Of a stretch of DNA of 64,000 bases, positions 7,553-15,810 are shown piece after piece. This DNA comes from Ruegeria lacuscaerulensis (GTDB lineage Bacteria; Pseudomonadota; Alphaproteobacteria; Rhodobacterales; Rhodobacteraceae): contig NZ_WPZL01000017.1 in assembly GCF_013031245.1 (NCBI RefSeq), positions 28,852 to 92,851 of the forward strand. The letters are read 5' to 3'. The first letter of the stretch is position 1. Every line of letters starts with the position of its first letter. The position numbers and the translations under genes were made by a program. The notes below the pieces were generated by a model. That model made no database searches. It saw only the letters and a program-made list of their open reading frames with translations, and was not told where the DNA came from.

Positions 7553-8322
7553 CAGGCCTGCCCTGTCTCATGTTCCAGCCTTTGCCGCGCGATGGCTTCA
7601 TTCCGGACGGCTTTCTGGTGATCTTCCATGCAGCGTCGAACAAAGCTCAGGTGCTCTTGGACTGCATCGCTGGCGCCTTCTGGGTCACGGGCCTGCAGGG
7701 CGACGTTGATGGCGCGGTGCTGGTCCAGAATGGCCTCGCGCGTGGTGCGCTGCTGGAACATCATCTGACGGTTATAGAACACGCCTTGTTGCAGCAGATC
7801 GTACATGGACCGCATCATATGCAGCATTACCACGTTGTGGCTGGCCTCGATGATGGCCATGTGAAACTCAGCGTCCAGCTGCGCTTCGGCTTCGGAGGCA
7901 TTTCTGGCATGCGCGGCCTCCATTTTATCGAAGATTGCCTGCACGACCTTCAGATCGCTGTCCGAGCCCAAACGCGCGGCGCGCTCGGCGGCCAGCGCCT
8001 CCATGTCCCGCCGAAAAGAGAGGTAGTCGAACACTGCCTCCTCGTGGCTGCTGAACAGCCGGACCAGAGCAGGGGAAAAGGCCGAACCCAGAACTTCGGC
8101 CACGTAGATGCCTGAACCCGCCTTGGCGGTCAGCAGTCCCTGTCCTTGAAGTTCCGAAATCGCCTCGCGCAGAGATGGCCGCGACACCCCCATGCGCTGG
8201 GCCAGTTCCCGTTCGGCCGGAAGTTGTTCACCGGGGCGCAAAATCCCGCGCAGAATGAGAAGTTCGATCTGTTTGACCACCGCGATGGACAGCTTTTCGG
8301 TTTGGACTTTTTGAAAGGGCAT
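7552..8322 (-). CDS. GntR family regulator, FadR subfamily
   Basis: 256-aa regulator. Residues 10-75 hold the GntR winged helix (GILRPGEQLPAERELAQRMGVSRPSLREAISELQGQGLLTAKAGSGIYV); the C-terminal all-helical FCD domain (about 95-235) contains the metal/effector-binding pattern DAEFHMAIIEASHN ... HRAINVALQARDPEGASDAVQEHL. Such proteins sense small carboxylic acids (PdhR, LldR, FadR types). It is divergent from an aminotransferase, with palindromic sites between, so it probably represses itself and that gene. The effector is not predictable from this sequence alone. Confidence 0.92.
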   Translation of the reverse strand: MPFQKVQTEKLSIAVVKQIELLILRGILRPGEQLPAERELAQRMGVSRPSLREAISELQGQGLLTAKAGSGIYVAEVLGSAFSPALVRLFSSHEEAVFDYLSFRRDMEALAAERAARLGSDSDLKVVQAIFDKMEAAHARNASEAEAQLDAEFHMAIIEASHNVVMLHMMRSMYDLLQQGVFYNRQMMFQQRTTREAILDQHRAINVALQARDPEGASDAVQEHLSFVRRCMEDHQKAVRNEAIARQRLEHETGQA

Positions 8323-8341
8323 GCGGCTATCGGCTTGGAAT

Positions 8342-8360
8342 TGGTCAATTCATATGACCA
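8342..8360. promoter_or_regulatory. Candidate GntR/FadR operator
   Basis: TGGTCAATTCATATGACCA is a perfect 6-bp inverted repeat with a 7-bp spacer. TGGTC/GACCA arms are the hallmark of FadR-subfamily boxes. It lies 20 bp upstream of the GntR start codon in the divergent region, so autoregulation is likely. Confidence 0.65.
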
Positions 8361-8440
8361 CGTAATCAGGGTCGGTTCAAGAACACCCGATTATCTACCT
8401 TCAAACATTAGGTCAGAATTATTGACATTACCTGCGCAAT

Positions 8441-8459
8441 ACCTAGGGTGACCTTAGGT
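8441..8459. promoter_or_regulatory. Second palindrome in front of the aminotransferase
   Basis: ACCTAGGGTGACCTTAGGT is nearly self-complementary (5-bp ACCTA/TAGGT arms, a near-palindromic core). It lies 18 bp before the aminotransferase ATG, overlapping where its promoter or 5' leader should be. It may be a second regulator site or a different operator. Confidence 0.4.
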
Positions 8460-8476
8460 GAGAGTGGAGGAGATTC

Positions 8477-9676
8477 ATGTCAACGAAAGACCTGTTCGCC
8501 ACCCGGGCGTCCCGGATGAAGGCGTCCGAGATACGCGAGTTGCTCAAGCTATTGGATCAGCCGGGGATCATCTCATTTGCGGGAGGGATTCCAGATCCGG
8601 CCCTGTTCCCCGCAGAAGGGTTTTCGACGGCGTTTCAGATGGCTTTGGGGCCGGACAGACGGGCACAGGCGCTGCAATATTCGGTAAGTGAAGGCTATGA
8701 GCCCCTGCGCGAGTGGCAGGTGGAGCATATGCGCCAGATCGGCATCGAATGCGCCCTCGACAACATCCTGATCACCTCGGGTTCGCAGCAGGCGCTGGAT
8801 TACCTGGGCAAACTGTACCTGTCGCCGGGTGATACGGCACTGGTCGGGTGGCCGACTTATCTGGGGGCGCTGGCGGCCTTCAATGCCTATGAACCGCGCT
8901 TTGACCGTCTCAGCATCAACAGTAATCGGGGAGCTGAGGAATACAGGGCGGCTGCAGGTGACGGGGTAATCAAGTTTGCTTATCTGTCGCCGGATTTCGC
9001 CAACCCGACCGGCGAGACAGTGGACCTGCGGGGCAGAGAGGCATTGCTGGATCTGGCGGACGACCTGAACTGCGCGGTGATCGAGGACGGCGCCTATCAG
9101 GCGTTGCGTTACGACGGGGACGCCATTCCACCGGTTCTGGCGCTGGAACTGGCCCGCAAGGGCTCGATCGAAAAATGCCGGACGATATATTGCGGCAGCT
9201 TCTCGAAAACCTTGTCGCCGGGCCTTCGGGTTGGCTGGGTCGTTGCGGCAAAGCCGGTGATCTCGCAATTGGTGTTGATGAAACAGGCGGCGGACCTGCA
9301 TTCGGCGACGATCAACCAGATGGCAATTGATCAGGTGGCGCGGAACAGCTTCGACACGCACATACCGATGCTGCGGCGCGTCTATGGTGCCCGTAGGGAT
9401 GCCATGCTGGATGCATTGCAGGAGCATATGCCTGAGGGTGTAGAATGGACCAAACCCGAAGGCGGCATGTTTGTATGGGTAACGTTGCCTAAAGGCACGG
9501 ACGGAGCCGATCTGCTGGCGCGTTCTCTGGAAACCGTCAAAGTTGCTTTTGTCCCCGGTCGGGCTTTTTTTCCGGACGAAACGGGGGCCAACACGATCCG
9601 GCTGAGCTTTTCGAATTCGGATGAGGCAACGATCCGCGAAGGCGTCCGTCGGTTGGGTGAAGTTCTGCGGGCCTGA
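8477..9676 (+). CDS. PLP-dependent class I/II aminotransferase (ARO8/LysN-like)
   Basis: 399-aa fold-type I aminotransferase of the group related to 2-aminoadipate aminotransferase and MocR C-terminal domains. Landmarks are ISFAGGIPDPALFP near the N-terminus, ILITSGSQQALDYLGKLYL (cofactor phosphate region), YLSPDFANPTGE, IEDGAYQALRYDG, and the PLP lysine in YCGSFSKTLSPGLRVGW (near residue 243). Cytosolic; it probably transaminates a branched or aromatic amino/2-oxo acid. The ATG at 8477 has GGAGGAG upstream. It is divergent from the GntR regulator, which presumably controls it. Confidence 0.9.
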   Translation: MSTKDLFATRASRMKASEIRELLKLLDQPGIISFAGGIPDPALFPAEGFSTAFQMALGPDRRAQALQYSVSEGYEPLREWQVEHMRQIGIECALDNILITSGSQQALDYLGKLYLSPGDTALVGWPTYLGALAAFNAYEPRFDRLSINSNRGAEEYRAAAGDGVIKFAYLSPDFANPTGETVDLRGREALLDLADDLNCAVIEDGAYQALRYDGDAIPPVLALELARKGSIEKCRTIYCGSFSKTLSPGLRVGWVVAAKPVISQLVLMKQAADLHSATINQMAIDQVARNSFDTHIPMLRRVYGARRDAMLDALQEHMPEGVEWTKPEGGMFVWVTLPKGTDGADLLARSLETVKVAFVPGRAFFPDETGANTIRLSFSNSDEATIREGVRRLGEVLRA

Positions 9677-9720
9677 ACGCCGGAAAGGTCCTGTTAACCA
9701 ATTTGCCGCTAAACTGGGGC

Positions 9721-10128
9721 ATGATCCGGTATCTTTCCCTCCTGCTGCTGGCCGCGTGTTCGGCCGGCACACCCTATTTTCGCGATGCGCCGGCCACCCG
9801 CGTGGCGGTGAACGGCAGCGTCTTTGACGTGCGCGTGCGCGGGGACCTGGCCGAGGCTGTGCGGATCAATACACAATACGCGCCGCGTCTGGGTCCGATC
9901 CGCGACCGGGCAGGATTGGCCATGGCGCAGGTTTCGGGCTGTCCAATTCTGGATGTGCTGGGAGACGCGGCCGTAACGGTCGGCGTTCTGGGTTGTGACC
10001 GCGAGGCCGGGGAGCGCTTGCTGCTGACCGCCGTCTCAACCCCGAATTACGAATGCATAGACTATGGCCTCTACGAAGATATTGGTAAGGACTACGGCTA
10101 TCAGGTCTTCGAGTGCACGCCCTACTGA
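9721..10128 (+). CDS. Small lipoprotein of unknown function
   Basis: 135-aa predicted lipoprotein: MIRYLSLLLLAACSAG gives a short signal peptide ending in the lipobox LLAAC, so Cys14 would be lipidated. The mature part is soluble, with two Cys pairs (SGCPILDVLG, VLGCDREAG, NYECIDYG, FECTPY) that may form disulfides in the periplasm. No family recognised. The start at ATG 9721 is chosen because it places the signal peptide at the N-terminus; an in-frame TTG 18 bp upstream is less likely. Confidence 0.75.
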   Translation: MIRYLSLLLLAACSAGTPYFRDAPATRVAVNGSVFDVRVRGDLAEAVRINTQYAPRLGPIRDRAGLAMAQVSGCPILDVLGDAAVTVGVLGCDREAGERLLLTAVSTPNYECIDYGLYEDIGKDYGYQVFECTPY

Positions 10129-10162
10129 CATACGCGTAATCCTGCGCATTTCGGCAAGATAT

Positions 10163-10171
10163 TGTGGATAA
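10163..10171. promoter_or_regulatory. Perfect DnaA-box sequence upstream of smc
   Basis: TGTGGATAA is the exact reverse complement of the DnaA box TTATCCACA. It lies 91 bp before the smc start in a gene-free stretch. A single 9-mer can occur by chance in a window of this size, so regulation by DnaA is only suggested. Confidence 0.4.
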
Positions 10172-10193
10172 GTCGGATAGAAATCCCATATCC

Positions 10194-10231
10194 TGCGTAA
10201 CTGCGTTGACTCATCCCCAATCAGTTGCGCA
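10194..10231. promoter_or_regulatory. Long inverted repeat in the smc leader
   Basis: TGCGTAACTG (10194-10203) and CAGTTGCGCA (10222-10231) form a 10-bp stem with one GU pair and an 18-nt loop. There is no U-run, so it is not an intrinsic terminator of the upstream lipoprotein. It could be an operator or a 5'-leader hairpin of smc. Confidence 0.4.
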
Positions 10232-10261
10232 GACTTCCAGACATAGGAATCATGGGACCCA

Positions 10262-13200
10262 TTGCCTTTGCGCTTCAGCAAACTCAAACTGACCGGCTTC
10301 AAAAGCTTCGTTGATCCGACCGATCTGATCATCGCGGACGGGTTGACCGGTGTGGTGGGTCCAAACGGCTGCGGCAAGTCCAATCTTCTCGAAGCACTTC
10401 GCTGGGTCATGGGCGAAAACCGCCCCAAATCCATGCGCGGCGGTGCGATGGAGGACGTGATTTTTGCAGGGGCCGCCACTCGCCCGGCCCGGAACTTTGC
10501 CGAAGTTGTCCTGACCATGGACAATTCCGAGCGGTTGGCGCCTTCGGGGTTCAACGACAGTGATCAGCTTGAGATTGTCCGCCGTATCACCCGCGATGTG
10601 GGCAGCGCCTATAAAACCAATGGCAAGGACGTGCGCGCCCGCGACGTGCAGATGCTGTTCGCCGACGCCTCGACCGGGGCGCATTCACCCGCGTTGGTCG
10701 GGCAGAACCGTATTGCCGAGCTGATCAACGCCAAACCCCGCGCCCGTCGCCGTATTCTGGAAGAAGCTGCGGGTATCTCGGGCCTCTATCAGCGTCGGCA
10801 TGAGGCCGAGCTGAAGCTCAAAGGTACCGAGGCCAACCTGACCCGCGTCGATGACGTGCTCGAACAACTGGGCACACATTTGGCGCAACTGGCCCGCCAG
10901 GCCCGTCAGGCCGCGCGGTATCGTGAGATCGGTGAACAGCTGCGTCAGGCCGAGGGCATGTTGCTCTATCGCCGCTGGAAAGAGGCTGACATGGCCCGCC
11001 AGCAGGCAGAAGAGAAACTGCGCGACCGCCTTACCGAGGCTTCCCGCGCCGAGGCCGAAGCCCGTGCCGCTGCTGCCAAACGTGCCGAGCTCGAAGAAAC
11101 CCTGCCGCCGCTGCGCGAAGAAGAGGCCATTGCCGCTGCCGTCCTGCAGCGCCAGCAAGTGCAGCGCGATGCGTTGGCCGATCAGGAAACCCGCGCGCGC
11201 CAGACCATCGAGACCCTGACCAATCGCATTCAACAGCTGGGCAACGACATCGAGCGAGAAGCGGGTCTGAACCGCGACGCGGGTCAGATGATCGAGCGTC
11301 TGGAATGGGAAGCACGTGAATTGGCCAAGGCCGCCGAAGGCCATGAAGACAAGCTGGCCGAGGCAGCCGAGATCGCCCATGACGCCGCCGCCGTGCTGCA
11401 GGATCGCGAGGAACATCTGTCTCAGCAGACCGAAGACATGGCTCGCCTTGTCGCCCGCCACCAGTCGGCGCAGCGGTTGGTTGAGGACAGCCGCAAAACG
11501 CTCACCCGATCTGAGGCGGAAGAGGAAAAAGCCCGGTCCGCTGTGGCTGAGGCCAAGGGCGCGCTGACCAGTGCCAGTGAAGCCTTTGAATCGGCGCAGG
11601 AAGGTGAGGAGGAAGCTCGTGAGGCCGCCGAGGCCGCGGAAGAGGCTCTGGCCGCCGCGGATGAGTTGCGCAATGAAACACAGGCCCGCGAGGCTGAAGC
11701 CCGCGCCCAGCGTTCCGAGGCCGAGGGCGAACTGGGTGCCATCCGTGCCGAGACCACGGCGCTGGCCAAGCTGGTCGAGCGTGACACGGCCGAAGGCGGT
11801 CAGGTGCTGGATCTGCTGCGCGTTGATCCGGGTTATGAAAAGGCATTGGGTGCCGCCTTGGCCGACGATCTGCGCGCGCCGCTTGTCGAAGGGGATGGGC
11901 CATCCGGCTGGGTGCAGGTTGCGGGTTACGACGCTGATCAACCACTGCCCGATGGGGTCGAACCACTGGCTTTACACGTTTCGGGACCGGATCGCCTGAG
12001 CCGCAGGATTGCGCAGATCGGGTTGGTGGATGCAGATCAGGGCGCGCGCGTGCAAGCGTCGTTGAAGCCGGGGCAGCGGCTGGTGTCACGATCCGGCGAT
12101 CTGTGGCGATGGGATGGATTCCGTGCCTGGGCCGAAGACGCTCCAAGCGCGGCGGCCCTGCGCCTGGAGCAGCTAAACAAGCTGGAGGCGCTGAAACAGG
12201 AACTTACCCGCACCGAGGCGCAGGCCGAGGGCGCTCGTGCCGCGCATGAGGCCCTGTCGCAGCAGCTGGCTGACGTGACCGAGGCTGACCGCCGCGCCCG
12301 CGAGGCGCGCCGGGCCGCCGATCAACGCATGGCTGAATCCGCGCGTCAGCTGAGCCGGGCTGAAGCCGACCGCAATCTGGCGCAGGGCAAGTTGGAAACG
12401 CTGGCGCTTGCCGTGGACCGCCACAAAGAGGATGCCATGGCCGCTCGTGCGCAATTGCGCGAGGCCGAGGGCGCGCTGACCGGTCTAGGTGATCTGGACA
12501 GTGCCCGGGCGCAGGTCGAGGATATTAAACAGACGGTAGAGGCTGCGCGGATCACCATGCTGACTCACCGTTCCACCCATGACGAGTTGCGCCGTGAAGG
12601 CGAGGCACGAACCCGGCGGACGCAAGAGGTGACGAAAGACCTCAGTGGCTGGCGGCATCGTTTGGACAGTGCCGAGAAGCGGATTTCGGAACTGGCAGAG
12701 CGCAAGGAAAGTTCGGAAGAAGAGTTGACCGAGGCCATGGCCGCCCCAGGTGAAATCGCCGAGGCGCGGGAAGAGCTCAACGATTTGATCGAGGCCGCCG
12801 AGGCCCGTCGCGCCGAGGCTGCCGACAAGCTGGCCGGGGCCGAGACCCAGCAGCGGGAAATTGTGCTGGCGGAACGTGAGGCGGAGCGCCTGGCGTCCGA
12901 GGCGCGCGAGTCCCGCGCGGCGGCTGAGGCGCGCTGTGATGCCGCCAAGGAAAGCGTGGTCGCTGCTGCGGAGCGCATTGCCGAGGATCAGCAAGTGACG
13001 CCGAACCAGTTGCTGAACCAGTTGGATGTGAACCCGGATCAAATGCCCGCTGCAGACGCGCTGGAGGCCGAAGTGAACCGTCACAAACGCCAGCGTGATG
13101 CGATGGGTGCGGTAAACCTGCGCGCCGAAGAGGATGCCAAGGATGTTCAGGAAGAGTTTGACACGCTGAACAGTGAAAAGGCCGATCTGGAAGAGGCGAT

Positions 13201-13723
13201 CAAGGCCCTGCGAAGCGGCATCGCAAGCCTCAACCGCGAGGGGCGCGAGCGTCTGTTGACCGCGTTTGAGCAGGTGAACTCGAATTTTGCCATGTTGTTC
13301 AAGCATCTTTTCGGCGGTGGAGAGGCCAATCTGGTCATGGTGGAAAGCGACGACCCGCTGGATGCCGGGCTGGAAATCATGTGCCAGCCACCGGGCAAGA
13401 AACTGTCGACCCTCAGCCTGCTGTCGGGTGGGGAACAGACGCTGACCGCCACGGCGCTGATCTTTGGCGTGTTCCTTGCCAATCCGGCACCGATTTGTGT
13501 GCTGGATGAGGTCGATGCGCCTCTGGATGACGCCAACGTCACGCGCTTTTGCGATCTTCTGGATGAGATGTGCCGCCAGACTGACACGCGTTTCCTGATC
13601 ATTACGCACCACGCGGTGACCATGGCGCGGATGGATCGGCTGTTTGGTGTGACCATGCAGGAACAGGGCGTCAGCCAGCTGGTTTCGGTTGATCTGAAAA
13701 AGGCCGAACAGATGGTCGCGTGA
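10262..13723 (+). CDS. smc: Chromosome segregation ATPase SMC
   Basis: 1153-aa SMC protein, normal length, which forms the DNA-entrapping condensin complex with ScpA/ScpB. The N-terminal head starts LRFSKLKLTGFKSFVDPTDLII and has Walker A GPNGCGKSN (residues 33-41). Two long coiled coils (about 170-500 and 660-1000, extremely Ala/Glu/Arg rich) flank a hinge near 500-640. The C-terminal head holds the ABC signature LLSGGEQTLTATALIF and Walker B ICVLDEVDAPLDDAN. An in-frame stop at 10244-10246 leaves only TTG 10262 (or TTG 10268) as start; no ATG is available, so initiation is unusual and perhaps weak. Confidence 0.97.
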   Translation: MPLRFSKLKLTGFKSFVDPTDLIIADGLTGVVGPNGCGKSNLLEALRWVMGENRPKSMRGGAMEDVIFAGAATRPARNFAEVVLTMDNSERLAPSGFNDSDQLEIVRRITRDVGSAYKTNGKDVRARDVQMLFADASTGAHSPALVGQNRIAELINAKPRARRRILEEAAGISGLYQRRHEAELKLKGTEANLTRVDDVLEQLGTHLAQLARQARQAARYREIGEQLRQAEGMLLYRRWKEADMARQQAEEKLRDRLTEASRAEAEARAAAAKRAELEETLPPLREEEAIAAAVLQRQQVQRDALADQETRARQTIETLTNRIQQLGNDIEREAGLNRDAGQMIERLEWEARELAKAAEGHEDKLAEAAEIAHDAAAVLQDREEHLSQQTEDMARLVARHQSAQRLVEDSRKTLTRSEAEEEKARSAVAEAKGALTSASEAFESAQEGEEEAREAAEAAEEALAAADELRNETQAREAEARAQRSEAEGELGAIRAETTALAKLVERDTAEGGQVLDLLRVDPGYEKALGAALADDLRAPLVEGDGPSGWVQVAGYDADQPLPDGVEPLALHVSGPDRLSRRIAQIGLVDADQGARVQASLKPGQRLVSRSGDLWRWDGFRAWAEDAPSAAALRLEQLNKLEALKQELTRTEAQAEGARAAHEALSQQLADVTEADRRAREARRAADQRMAESARQLSRAEADRNLAQGKLETLALAVDRHKEDAMAARAQLREAEGALTGLGDLDSARAQVEDIKQTVEAARITMLTHRSTHDELRREGEARTRRTQEVTKDLSGWRHRLDSAEKRISELAERKESSEEELTEAMAAPGEIAEAREELNDLIEAAEARRAEAADKLAGAETQQREIVLAEREAERLASEARESRAAAEARCDAAKESVVAAAERIAEDQQVTPNQLLNQLDVNPDQMPAADALEAEVNRHKRQRDAMGAVNLRAEEDAKDVQEEFDTLNSEKADLEEAIKALRSGIASLNREGRERLLTAFEQVNSNFAMLFKHLFGGGEANLVMVESDDPLDAGLEIMCQPPGKKLSTLSLLSGGEQTLTATALIFGVFLANPAPICVLDEVDAPLDDANVTRFCDLLDEMCRQTDTRFLIITHHAVTMARMDRLFGVTMQEQGVSQLVSVDLKKAEQMVA

Positions 13724-13777
13724 CCTATCACCGCAATGTCATGCCTGTTTCATCCCTTCTTGGGGTAAACTGGGCGC

Positions 13778-14128
13778 ATGATCCGTTTTCTGATCCTCGC
13801 TGTGTTAGTCGCAAGCCCGTTAACGGCTGCGGAATGGCCGACCAAGCCCGGAGACGTCCCCCTCAGCCCCGAGGAACTGGACGCACTGGCCGGGCGTACG
13901 CTGACTTTCTATGACGATGGCCAGTCCAGATATTCGGCGGGTGGGGCCTATTCCTATACCTATGCAAGCGGAGAATCCGCCTTTGGCACCTATAGCATTG
14001 CCGAGGATGGCAGTGTCTGTATCGCCTATCGCAACGGCTTCGGTCGCTGTGACTTGTATGTCCGCAGTGGCGAAAGGTTGATCCTGATCGATAAGAATGG
14101 TGATCGCTATCCGGTTCGACCGGAATAA
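13778..14128 (+). CDS. Secreted protein of unknown function
   Basis: 116-aa protein with a clear Sec signal peptide (MIRFLILAVLVASPLTAAEWP, cleavage after TAA or AEW). The mature part of about 98 residues is predicted to be beta-rich (TLTFYDDGQSRYSAGGAYSYTYASGESAFGTYSIAEDGSVCIAY), ending in ERLILIDKNGDRYPVRPE, with two cysteines (SVCIAY, GRCDLY) likely to form a disulfide. The pattern resembles small periplasmic beta-sandwich proteins of roseobacters, but no function can be named. It stands alone, 54 bp after smc. Confidence 0.75.
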   Translation: MIRFLILAVLVASPLTAAEWPTKPGDVPLSPEELDALAGRTLTFYDDGQSRYSAGGAYSYTYASGESAFGTYSIAEDGSVCIAYRNGFGRCDLYVRSGERLILIDKNGDRYPVRPE

Positions 14129-14310
14129 GTTTTTTGTCAATAACTACGATTTGAGCAAAACTGCTTTATGCAGTTATAGCAAAAAATCTGGCGCATTCGA
14201 TGAAGCATTGGCGCGCTCGGGTGAATTTCCGCCAAACAGTTTGGTGCTGAGCGGAATATCGACCAAAATGAACGTCAGACGCATTTATTACTTTGGTAGG
14301 TAATCAGCAG

Positions 14311-15693
14311 ATGTCTGGCTCTGTCGTTGAAAAAGCAAGGCAGGTTCGCAGCGGAACCCTCTCGGCGCGCTTGCTGGTTGAGCAAGCGTTCGAAAACATG
14401 GCTTCCAGCAGTGAAATCAATGCCTTCATTTCATATGACCGGGACAAGGCCTTGGCAGACGCGCGAAGGATTGATCGACTGGTTGCCTCTGGAGGCAACG
14501 CAGGGCGATTGGCCGGTGTACCGCTTGCAATCAAGGACAATATCGATGTCGAAGGGTTTTGGACCACTGCCGGCACCCCGGGCATCGACTATATGGCATC
14601 GAAGTCGGCCCCGATTGTATCCCGCCTGACATCCGAGGGTGCAATTGTAATTGGCAAGACCAACATGCACGAACTTGCGTTTGGAGTGACGTCCAATAAC
14701 GCAGCATTCGGCGCCGTTCGAAACCCGGCCGATCTTACCCGTATCCCGGGCGGGTCGTCAGGTGGAACCGCTGCAGCAATTGCGTCCGGGATCGTCTTAG
14801 GCGGGCTCGGAACCGATACCGCGGGTTCAGTAAGGGTTCCCGCCGCACTGACAGGCGTGGCAGGGTTTCGCCCCTCGACCGCGCTGATAAATATGAGAGG
14901 CATTGTTCCTTCTGTCCCCACGTTTGACGTTGCCGGTCCCATGGCGACAAACGTTGGGGATGTTGCGTATCTGAATTCAATTATGACGCATCAACCAATG
15001 CCCGCTCCTCGCGATCTGCGTGGCGTGCGTCTGGGTTTGGTAAAAGACTACATGTTGAACCTTTCGCCCCATGTGTCTCGCGCTGTCAGCGACGCTTTCG
15101 CAAGGATCGAGCAGGCTGGCGTTACCTTTGTCGAAGTCGACATATCACCGATAAGCTCTGCATCCTTTGAAGTGGGTTTCTCCGTTGGGTTCTATGAGAT
15201 GAAAAGTGCGATGACTGCATACCTGTCTCAAGCGCAGCCGAACACAACATTGCAGGACATGGTCGCCAAAATCGCCAGCAAGGACGTTAAGGACTCCTAT
15301 GTCAATTCGGTTTTGGGTGACGGCGCGCCATCAGAGACCACTTATCGTGAGGCAATCGCCAGGATCGATGAGATCAGACGGAATTATCTAAGGCTGTTTG
15401 AGGATCATAATCTCGATGCCCTGATCTTTCCGACTGCACCACTCGAAGCACCACCAATTGAGGGATCTGATGAGGCCCTTTTCCTGAACGGGGAATATGT
15501 GCCAATATTGCAGGTATTTATGCGAAATGTTGCCGCAACTGGCGTGTATGGCGCTCCGGGAATTTCGGTTCCTCTGAAGGCTTTGGAAGGGGATCATCTA
15601 CCTGTGGGGTTGGAACTTGACGGGCGCCCGGAGGCTGACCTTGATCTGCTTGGCATTGCGCTAGGGGTCGAAGCTGCTTTGGTGAGTGCTTAA
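14311..15693 (+). CDS. Amidase signature family amidohydrolase
   Basis: 460-aa amidase. The Ser-cisSer-Lys triad is visible: Lys in VPLAIKDNIDV (about residue 75), cis-Ser in RIPGGSSGGTAAAIASG (about 150), and the nucleophile in LGTDTAGSVRVPAAL (about 175). The closest textbook relatives are indoleacetamide and mandelamide hydrolases, cytosolic enzymes that release ammonia from arylamides; the true substrate is open. The ATG at 14311 follows TAGGTAA. The gene and its 180-bp upstream region are visibly AT-richer than the neighbours and it has no operon partners, which suggests acquisition by transfer. Confidence 0.88.
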   Translation: MSGSVVEKARQVRSGTLSARLLVEQAFENMASSSEINAFISYDRDKALADARRIDRLVASGGNAGRLAGVPLAIKDNIDVEGFWTTAGTPGIDYMASKSAPIVSRLTSEGAIVIGKTNMHELAFGVTSNNAAFGAVRNPADLTRIPGGSSGGTAAAIASGIVLGGLGTDTAGSVRVPAALTGVAGFRPSTALINMRGIVPSVPTFDVAGPMATNVGDVAYLNSIMTHQPMPAPRDLRGVRLGLVKDYMLNLSPHVSRAVSDAFARIEQAGVTFVEVDISPISSASFEVGFSVGFYEMKSAMTAYLSQAQPNTTLQDMVAKIASKDVKDSYVNSVLGDGAPSETTYREAIARIDEIRRNYLRLFEDHNLDALIFPTAPLEAPPIEGSDEALFLNGEYVPILQVFMRNVAATGVYGAPGISVPLKALEGDHLPVGLELDGRPEADLDLLGIALGVEAALVSA

Positions 15694-15810
15694 CAGTTTG
15701 TAGAGAATAGAAAATGTTATCGCGCCGCTGAACCCGCCCACTTAGCATCTTCGATGTTTACATGTTTGTTCTTCTGCAATGGCGCCAAAGGGCTCAGAGC
15801 CGATGTTGAT

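Noticed and set aside
12485..13612. 375-codon minus-strand frame in smc
   Set aside because: Antisense to the SMC head domain with clear motifs; no start context and no family.
14097..14303. 69-codon frame upstream of the amidase
   Set aside because: It overlaps the end of the upstream secreted-protein gene, lacks a ribosome site and has no recognisable content.
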